From: Candidatus Magasanikiibacteriota bacterium
Lineage (GTDB): Bacteria; Patescibacteriota; Patescibacteriia; Magasanikbacterales; UBA922
Direction of reading: 5' to 3'
DNA length: 20,794 nucleotides
NCBI GenBank assembly: GCA_016214105.1
Contig: JACRPD010000026.1
Location: forward strand, 17,666-38,459
Position 1 is the first letter of the stretch, and every line of letters starts with the position of its first letter. Below the pieces are notes generated by a model. That model was not told the origin of the DNA, did not search any database, and was given only the letters and a program-made list of their open reading frames with translations. The position numbers and the translations under genes are program-made. This document shows, piece by piece, positions 14,543 through 19,522 of the stretch.

Positions 14543-14676
14543 GTTCAAGAAAATGGTGTTTGTTGTTGATCGGTCTATATCTTGCTTTGGTCGATAGGCG
14601 AGATTACTGCTCAACAACTTCCCCTCTATCTTCTTGGACAACGCATTTTAACGTTGTTTTTATTTACCTTAAAAAT
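14543..14676 (+). promoter_or_regulatory. Structured metK leader, candidate riboswitch or attenuator
   Basis: GTTGTTGA (14562-14569) pairs perfectly with TCAACAAC (14611-14618). Within it, ATCG/CGAT (14569-14572 with 14592-14595) or CTAT/ATAG (14575-14578 with 14594-14597) form an inner stem, leaving gcgagattactgc as a purine-rich joining segment. Downstream, ACAACG/CGTTGT (14639-14656) with a T-run looks like an intrinsic terminator. Because GTTGT in the upstream arm could instead pair with the terminator's ACAAC, two exclusive folds are possible. I could not match it to a known SAM riboswitch class. Confidence 0.45.
14639..14664 (+). terminator. Possible attenuator in metK leader
   Basis: ACAACG (14639-14641 side beginning aca acg) pairs with CGTTGT over a loop of cattttaa, followed by TTTTTATTT. 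The 6-bp stem is weak alone, and it ends about 13 nt before the metK ATG. Confidence 0.45.
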
Positions 14677-15825
14677 ATGAGCGAAAAAATATTATTCACA
14701 TCAGAGTCGGTCACCGAGGGCCATCCAGACAAAATTTGTGACCAAATTTCAGACGCGATTTTGGACACTTTAATCGCGCAGGATCCAACCTCCCACGTGG
14801 CCGTGGAATGTTTTACCACCACCGGTTTAGTTATTGTTGGAGGCGAAGTTACCACGCGCGGTTATGTTGACGTGCAAAAAACCACCCGCGAGGTCTTGGA
14901 AAATATCGGCTACACTGATCCTGAATTTGGCATTGACGCCGAACATGCCGGTGTCTTGGTTTCCATTCACGGTCAATCACCGGATATCAATCAGGGTGTT
15001 TCCAAACAAAGTATTGAAGAACAAGGAGCTGGAGATCAGGGTCTGATGTTTGGTTTTGCCTGTAAAGAAACACCAGAGCTGATGCCATTGCCGATTATGT
15101 TAGCGCATAAATTAGCGCGGCGTTTGGCTGAAGTCCGCAAGGACGGGACACTGAAGTATCTTCGTCCAGATGGCAAGACACAAGTAGCGGTTGAATATAT
15201 TAACGGCAAGCCGACGCGATTGCATAATGTCGTTATCGCGGGCCAGCACAATCCGGATATAACTTTGGAACAGTTGCGCGCTGATATTATTAACCAAGTG
15301 ATTAAACCAGTGTGCGGTAATTATGTTGATGACGCGACTGAATTCTTTATCAACATGACTGGTAAGTTTGTCATCGGCGGACCGCATGGCGACACAGGTT
15401 TGACCGGCAGGAAAATTATTGTTGACACTTACGGCGGCATGGGCCGGCATGGCGGCGGCTGTTTTTCAGGCAAGGACCCGTCCAAAGTTGACCGTTCGGC
15501 CGCTTACATGGCGCGTTATGTCGCAAAAAATATCGTCGCCGCTGATTTGGCAGATAAGTGCGAAGTGCAATTCGCCTATGTCATCGGCCGCGCAGAACCA
15601 ACGTCAGTCGGTATCAATACTTTCGGCACGGGAAAAGTCAGCGGCGAGAAATTAGTTGACGCGATTAGAAAAGTATTTGACTTGCGTCCGGGTAAAATCA
15701 TACAGTATTTGGATTTACTCAAGCCGGTTTATCGCGCTACCGCCGCTTACGGCCACTTCGGCCGCGAGGAGTTTTCGTGGGAAAAGACGGATAAGGTGGA
15801 GGAGTTGAAGAGAGCGATTGAATAA
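14677..15825 (+). CDS. metK: S-adenosylmethionine synthase
   Basis: Makes S-adenosylmethionine from ATP and methionine in the cytoplasm. The 382-residue length is normal for the family. Signatures: TSESVTEGHPDK (8-19, H16 being the conserved catalytic histidine), GAGDQGLMFGFAC, TGRKIIVDTYGG, and the GGCFSGKDPSKVDRSAAY loop with its phosphate-binding lysines. The start was set at MSEKILF; a TTG 39 codons upstream is in frame but would translate the structured leader and is not credible. It has its own consensus promoter and a strong terminator (15852-15888), so it is monocistronic. The mobile region begins 2 nt after that terminator. Confidence 0.97.
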   Translation: MSEKILFTSESVTEGHPDKICDQISDAILDTLIAQDPTSHVAVECFTTTGLVIVGGEVTTRGYVDVQKTTREVLENIGYTDPEFGIDAEHAGVLVSIHGQSPDINQGVSKQSIEEQGAGDQGLMFGFACKETPELMPLPIMLAHKLARRLAEVRKDGTLKYLRPDGKTQVAVEYINGKPTRLHNVVIAGQHNPDITLEQLRADIINQVIKPVCGNYVDDATEFFINMTGKFVIGGPHGDTGLTGRKIIVDTYGGMGRHGGGCFSGKDPSKVDRSAAYMARYVAKNIVAADLADKCEVQFAYVIGRAEPTSVGINTFGTGKVSGEKLVDAIRKVFDLRPGKIIQYLDLLKPVYRATAAYGHFGREEFSWEKTDKVEELKRAIE

Positions 15826-15851
15826 CGAAAATATTAACGAAGTATTTTGAG

Positions 15852-15888
15852 AAAACAAAAAACATCCGGAGAGGGTGTTTTTTGTTTT
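15852..15888 (+). terminator. Strong intrinsic terminator of metK
   Basis: A 16-bp stem (15852-15867 with 15873-15888) closed by loop GGAGA; the 3' side is T-rich (gtgttttttgttttt). One T-G wobble. Confidence 0.9.
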
Positions 15889-15890
15889 TG

Positions 15891-15941
15891 TCGCAATTAC
15901 TGAACGAAGCTCGAACCTTTTTTGAACAAAACTCCGGCTGA
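15891..15941 (+). pseudogene. 3'-terminal stub of a serine recombinase gene
   Basis: Sixteen codons (SQLLNEARTFFEQNSG) ending at TGA. DNA 15890-15927 is identical to the reverse complement of 18864-18901, where the same words close a longer recombinase remnant. It is therefore a truncated gene end lying directly after the metK terminator, marking the left edge of the mobile region. Confidence 0.7.
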
Positions 15942-15943
15942 TT

Positions 15944-16069
15944 GCTCCGCCAAAGGCGGAGCAGAAAACCGAACGCTCGGGCGGGCAAAAAGGAAGGGGG
16001 TTGGGGGGAAGGAATTTTTGCCCGCCCTCGCTTTCCGCCGCCGCCGAATTTCGTACCCCGCAAAGCGGG
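15944..16069 (+). repeat. Recombinase 3'-flank module, left copy
   Basis: In order: hairpin GCTCCGCC-AAA-GGCGGAGC (15944-15962); an 85-bp block (15971-16055) identical to the reverse complement of 18748-18832; and hairpin CCCGC-AAA-GCGGG (16057-16069). The block itself folds: GGGCGGGCAAAAA (from 15980) pairs with TTTTTGCCCGCCC around a loop of G-runs arranged as a mirror (ggaaggggg tt ggggggaagg). No gene is credible here. Confidence 0.85.
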
Positions 16070-16100
16070 ACGCGCCGAGCAACGCCATTTTTTTAATCGA

Positions 16101-16814
16101 CTAATTCGTTTTAGCGATCGCCATGGGCCTCTTACCTTTAAAAAGTAGCCACACCGCGCCCACTAAAATTACCAGTTCGGACCAGAAGTCCCACTGAAAC
16201 CACCATTGGCTAAGCAATTCCATTCTGGTAAATCTGGAATAATATCCTCCAGTCGAGTCTATGCCGGAGATTAAAAATGCGAAATGTCCAAACATCAAAA
16301 ACGCCGTAAATATTACTGCGCCAATTAATATCATCTTGTAACTTTTTGATGTTTGCGGAGTTGATTTTGTCAGAAACAGAATTCCAAACAATAAAGCCAA
16401 AACTGTCGTATCTGTAAAATGAACATTAAGAAAGTCCCACAAAAGTTGCGGCCAAACACTGATATCGCCACTTCCGAGCGGAAATTCAAAACTCTTCATT
16501 CCAGAGATAGAATATCCTTGTTTGTACGGCATCCAAATCTCCTGAACAAAAATCATTGTCAATATAATCAAAAAAAGAAAAGCTCCCACTAAAATCCATT
16601 TCCAATTTGTGTCTTTTTTTAGATTCAAGCTTGGCCTGAATATTTCGTATGCCAAGCCAAAAAGAATAACAAGAAATCCAATCCATGGAGGACTGTAAAC
16701 TACCCCCGGAGCATCTCCCACGTTTATTTTCGTCCAGGTAGGCACCCAAAGCAGCAACAACAAAACTATCATGAAGAAAATAAATGCAAAGATGCGATTT
16801 GAGATGTTGCTCAT
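16101..16814 (-). CDS. Polytopic membrane protein, unknown function
   Basis: A 237-residue protein with about six hydrophobic helices: one at the N-terminus (FAFIFFMIVLLLLLWVP), others near 43-57, 72-90, 135-150, 160-180 and 210-228. A long loop (about 91-130, including MPYKQGYSISGMKSFEFPLG) and a second one near 180-205 lie between helices. I do not recognise the family and see no catalytic motif. It is the last of three minus-strand genes in the segment bracketed by recombinase ends, 64 nt after the protease. It has its own TATAAT only 8 nt before the ATG, so a separate leaderless transcript is likely. Confidence 0.7.
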   Translation of the reverse strand: MSNISNRIFAFIFFMIVLLLLLWVPTWTKINVGDAPGVVYSPPWIGFLVILFGLAYEIFRPSLNLKKDTNWKWILVGAFLFLIILTMIFVQEIWMPYKQGYSISGMKSFEFPLGSGDISVWPQLLWDFLNVHFTDTTVLALLFGILFLTKSTPQTSKSYKMILIGAVIFTAFLMFGHFAFLISGIDSTGGYYSRFTRMELLSQWWFQWDFWSELVILVGAVWLLFKGKRPMAIAKTN

Positions 16815-16822
16815 ATTTTTAA

Positions 16823-16828
16823 TTATAT
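16823..16828 (-). promoter_or_regulatory. -10 box 8 nt from the start codon
   Basis: TATAAT on the - strand ends 8 nt before the ATG at 16814, so the mRNA would begin at or within about 2 nt of the start codon. Confidence 0.55.
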
Positions 16829-16878
16829 CAAATATCTAAAATTTTAATACTCCTTTCCCAAGAATATTTTTGTTTTCA

Positions 16879-18387
16879 TTATTCGTATTTCATAAGGGCC
16901 TCATTTATTATTTTTTTATGATAACCGCTAAATTCTTCAGAATAGTCGCCTGTCATAATTGAACGATTCGCGCTTCTCCACCAATTTGCGTGACCGCCGC
17001 CGCATCCCTGATAACAGCCCGTTTCCGCTAAACAGTTTATGCCATTATCTTTATCGCTTCGCTGCGCAACGCAAGATGTCCCGCTATAGTAAGGATTAAT
17101 TTTATTCTGAAACTCTTGAGTTATAAAATCTGGTATCCATACACAGCTGTCCTTATTCTTGCAGTTGGTTTCATTTAGGCCAAAACATTCCGGCGCATAG
17201 TCCTTATAAGAATAACGTGGTGTGCCACTGCACCATCGGGGGCATCCTGCCGTATCGCAACCAACCATCTCATTGGTCCCTCCTTGATATGGCATGTCTG
17301 AAGAGTTAAAGCTTTTCATTCCTCCATAATCGTCATTAAATTTAGCAAAACTATGTGCAAACTCATGCAGTAGTATATCGGCGTTATTGTTTTTCGCTTG
17401 AAGCCAATCGTTGGGAGTGTAATATTCGTAAGTAAATTTTTCACCAATGAATCCGAATATTTTACCGATAGAGGGGGCGTACTTGACTACAACTACCTCA
17501 TCAAAATCAAACTGACATCGCGAAAGCGCAATCATCAATCTGGTATAGGTTTCACCGCCAAGCCACGATCTGTGGCAATTAATTTTAGCGCAATCAAAAA
17601 TTTCTGCTATCGGAATCGCCCAGATATTGAATTTTGCTTTGGCGGATTTGAACGGTTCGCGCGCTAAAATTCCCCTACTGCCCTCACGAATGCCGCTATA
17701 TACAGGAACAATATCCGTAACGAAATGAGCTAATTTTGAAGCAGGAAAACTATCGGCTAAAAACACAAGGTCAAGTTTTTTAGAACTGTCCCCGTTTTTA
17801 AGTACGGCCATGCAATTATTTAGAGAAATAGCACAATCGGATTGGCAACTTTCCGATGTCTCATCTACTTCGCAAATTTGATTTCCGCATGCCGAAATTT
17901 TTGGTGTTGGTGAAGGCATTGGTTTTACTGGTGTTACTAACGGAGGAACTGGTTTCGTTATGTCTGGCGCCGGAGTCGGCAGGACTTCTTTTTTCTCCTC
18001 GGGTTTTACTGTCTTCTCATCTATTTTTGTAATTTTTTGCTGTGCGACAAAAAGTTCATTTAATTTCTGCCTTGTTTTTGGTCCGACAATGCCAACGGTT
18101 TCTATGCCATATTTTTCTTGCAATTTTTTGACCGCCGCTTCGGTTAATGGACCGAAATAGCCAGTAACCAATCCTTCCGGATAAATCTCTGGGGATTGCT
18201 TAAGAAATTCCTGTAATGCTCTTACTTCATCGTTCTTTATTCCGCGATATAGAGATTTTGTGAATTTGTATGATATAGACGCGACTTGAGCAAGAACGTT
18301 ATTCTTTTCAAAATTAGAACTTATAGAAAATAAAACAACCAAAATTATTAAAATGATCAAAATTTTTGTTTTTAGGAATTTGTCCAT
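16879..18387 (-). CDS. Exported peptidoglycan-binding M64 metallopeptidase
   Basis: A 502-residue protein. An N-terminal signal/anchor (about 7-24) is followed by a PG_binding_1 domain (about 40-113: S-L-Y-R-G-I-K-N-D-E-V-R-A-L-Q, then GYFGPLTEAAVKKLQ). A Pro/Lys linker (120-165) follows, then a Cys-rich motif CGNQICEVDETSESCQSDC (167-185) of the C-G-N-x-x-C-E kind common in CPR surface proteins. The rest is the protease domain: KLDLVFLADSF (204-214) and HEFAHSFAKFNDDY (341-354), matching the M64 (IgA peptidase-like) HExGHxxxxLxDEY zinc site, with H341, H345 and D352 as ligands and E342 as base. It likely sits on the wall and cleaves external proteins. It is 7 nt after the HTH gene, in one operon. 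Confidence 0.88.
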   Translation of the reverse strand: MDKFLKTKILIILIILVVLFSISSNFEKNNVLAQVASISYKFTKSLYRGIKNDEVRALQEFLKQSPEIYPEGLVTGYFGPLTEAAVKKLQEKYGIETVGIVGPKTRQKLNELFVAQQKITKIDEKTVKPEEKKEVLPTPAPDITKPVPPLVTPVKPMPSPTPKISACGNQICEVDETSESCQSDCAISLNNCMAVLKNGDSSKKLDLVFLADSFPASKLAHFVTDIVPVYSGIREGSRGILAREPFKSAKAKFNIWAIPIAEIFDCAKINCHRSWLGGETYTRLMIALSRCQFDFDEVVVVKYAPSIGKIFGFIGEKFTYEYYTPNDWLQAKNNNADILLHEFAHSFAKFNDDYGGMKSFNSSDMPYQGGTNEMVGCDTAGCPRWCSGTPRYSYKDYAPECFGLNETNCKNKDSCVWIPDFITQEFQNKINPYYSGTSCVAQRSDKDNGINCLAETGCYQGCGGGHANWWRSANRSIMTGDYSEEFSGYHKKIINEALMKYE

Positions 18388-18394
18388 ATATTTT

Positions 18395-18601
18395 TTATTT
18401 CAATAACTCATCAGCCGAAACGCCAAGCGCAATGGCTAACCTCTGAATTGTCGCAAGTGTCGGGTTTCTTTTACCGTTTTCAATCCCACTAATATATGCT
18501 CGATGAACTTCCAATTTTCGGGAGATTGCTCCTTGCGACAATTTTTTAGCGATTCTCATCCGCTTTAAATTTTGACCGAGTTTTGTTGATATTTCCGCCA
18601 T
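18395..18601 (-). CDS. XRE-family helix-turn-helix regulator
   Basis: A 68-residue protein that is almost entirely one Cro/C1-type HTH domain: LGQNLKRMRIAKKLSQGAISRKLEV (8-32) with the recognition helix in HRAYISGIENGKRNPTLATIQRLAIALGV. No effector domain is present. It is the first gene of a minus-strand operon with the M64 protease 7 nt downstream, so it probably controls that protease and itself. The start ATG lies 12 nt from a TATAAT and lacks a Shine-Dalgarno. Confidence 0.9.
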   Translation of the reverse strand: MAEISTKLGQNLKRMRIAKKLSQGAISRKLEVHRAYISGIENGKRNPTLATIQRLAIALGVSADELLK

Positions 18602-18613
18602 ATAGTTATCCCC

Positions 18614-18642
18614 ATTATACCGCTTGTTGCATTATTGGGCAA
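18614..18642 (-). promoter_or_regulatory. Promoter of the HTH-protease operon
   Basis: On the - strand TTGCCC (18637-18642), 17-nt spacer, TATAAT (18614-18619). The -10 ends 12 nt before the ATG at 18601. Another TATAAT on the + strand at 18651-18656 points the other way. Confidence 0.7.
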
Positions 18643-18731
18643 TGTTGTATTATAATGATACATATGAACAAGGGAAGTAAAATTGTTGTGCGCGCAAGGG
18701 CGGGCGAGGCAAGCAAAATTTACGGCGGCGC

Positions 18732-18855
18732 ATTTCGCAAAGCGAAATACGAAATTCGGCGGCGGCGGAAAGCGAGGGCGGGCAAAAATTCCTTCCCCCC
18801 AACCCCCTTCCTTTTTGCCCGCCCGAGCGTTCAGTTTGGCGCGCGAAGCGCGCCA
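18732..18855 (-). repeat. Recombinase 3'-flank module, right copy (inverted)
   Basis: Contains hairpin ATTTCGC-AAA-GCGAAAT (18732-18748), the 85-bp block identical in inverse to 15971-16055 (18748-18832), and hairpin TGGCGCGC-GAA-GCGCGCCA (18837-18855). The two hairpins stand where the left copy has unrelated ones of the same design. No gene is credible here. Confidence 0.85.
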
Positions 18856-18933
18856 TCAGTTCCGTTCAAAAAAGGTTCGAGCTTCGTTCAGTAATTGCGA
18901 CCAATCAAGACATTTCAAATTTTCAGAGGAAAG

Positions 18934-19126
18934 AGTTTGCTCGCTCGCCCCGCCGGAGTTTATCCCGCACGGCGATGCGGGAGCGGGTCTCGCTTCGCAA
19001 AAAGCCCTGCCCTCCTGCGCTTTTTCAGCTACGGCGGGTAAATATTTCGGAATTAAATCGTAAGGTCAGACAAATTCAAATTCAGTTTTTCGGAAAAGCA
19101 AACGGCGGTTCGTTCCAATTTTTTCC
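18934..19126. repeat. Left arm of 193-bp inverted repeat
   Basis: The reverse complement of 20602-20794 with two mismatches and no gaps. The arm ends exactly where the hairpin at 19127 begins; after that hairpin 15 further bases (19146-19160) again match the other arm (20556-20570). Confidence 0.95.
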
Positions 19127-19222
19127 ATTCCGCCAAAGGCGGAATACAAAGCAAGTTTTTCCTGCCTGACGGCAGGCAGGTAATCCCGCGCTTTTGCGCC
19201 GTAGGCGCAATGGCCAAAGGCG
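19127..19222. repeat. Cluster of short perfect palindromes
   Basis: ATTCCGCC-AAA-GGCGGAAT (19127-19145), a CCTGCCTG-type hairpin with 4-nt loop (19161-19180), TTGCGCC-GTA-GGCGCAA (19194-19210) and GCC-AAA-GGC (19213-19221). They lie inside the inverted recombinase remnant and keep its minus-strand frame open. They occupy the interval just upstream of the recombinase start. Confidence 0.75.
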
Positions 19223-19246
19223 ACTTATAATTAATGAGTGAACATT

Positions 19247-19522
19247 ATGAAAACAAAATTTTTTCTCTACGCTCGCAAATCAACGGAAGATGAAGAAAGA
19301 CAAGTTATGTCTATCGAAGCCCAGCTCGCGGAGTTGGCGGAATTTGCCAAGCGGGAAAACATAGAAATTGCGGAAACATTTATTGAATCAAAAAGCGCAA
19401 AGAAACCCGGCCGAGAAATTTTTAACCAAATGATGAGCAAAGTTCACGAGAGCAAAGAGCCAATCGGACTTATTGCGTGGCACCCCGACCGCTTGGCAAG
19501 AAATTCCGTTGACGGCGGATAA
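19247..19522 (+). CDS. Large serine recombinase, N-terminal part, ended by in-frame TAA
   Basis: Ninety-one residues holding most of the resolvase catalytic domain: FLYARKSTEDEERQVMS with Y8-x-R10-x-S12, S12 being the nucleophile that attacks DNA, then IESKSAKKPGREIFNQM and WHPDRLARNSVDGG. ATG 19247 gives the usual start MKTKFFLYARKST; a GTG at 19238 would add three residues. The frame halts at TAA (19520-19522), where relatives have Lys or Arg (GG-K/R-IIY), so one A-to-T change in AAA explains it. As written, the fragment lacks the rest of the catalytic and all DNA-binding parts and should be inactive unless the stop is read through or is a sequencing error. Confidence 0.85.
   Translation: MKTKFFLYARKSTEDEERQVMSIEAQLAELAEFAKRENIEIAETFIESKSAKKPGREIFNQMMSKVHESKEPIGLIAWHPDRLARNSVDGG

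Larger units (their letters stand above)
18856..19222 (-). pseudogene. C-terminal remnant of a serine recombinase, inverted
   Basis: Reading leftward from about 19222, an open frame passes four palindromes, then KIGTNRRLLFRKTEFEFV and a TGA (19066-19068) where the intact-strand copy has CGA. It then continues KYLPAVAEKAQEGRAFCEA and on to CLDWSQLLNEARTFFERN and TGA (18856-18858). DNA 18934-19126 is 191/193 identical, inverted, to the 3' part of the recombinase at 20602-20794. It is a dead fragment: no catalytic domain, one internal stop, and it shows what the C-terminus of the intact gene probably is beyond the window. Confidence 0.8.

Noticed and set aside
14560..14676. N-terminal extension of MetK from TTG 14560
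   Set aside because: It would translate the structured leader, and family proteins start at MSEKILF.
14543..14676. Assignment of the metK leader to a named SAM riboswitch class
   Set aside because: I could not find the conserved core of SAM-I, SAM-II or SAM-III by eye, so it is kept as an unassigned structured leader.
15737..16148. Several overlapping open frames over the recombinase-flank module after metK
   Set aside because: Arg/Pro/Lys-rich products read the hairpin repeats on both strands; the same peptides appear at 18583-18894 because the DNA is repeated.
18664..18894. Plus-strand frame of 76 codons from ATG 18664
   Set aside because: All but the first nine codons read the repeat module; I treat it at most as a truncated gene start.
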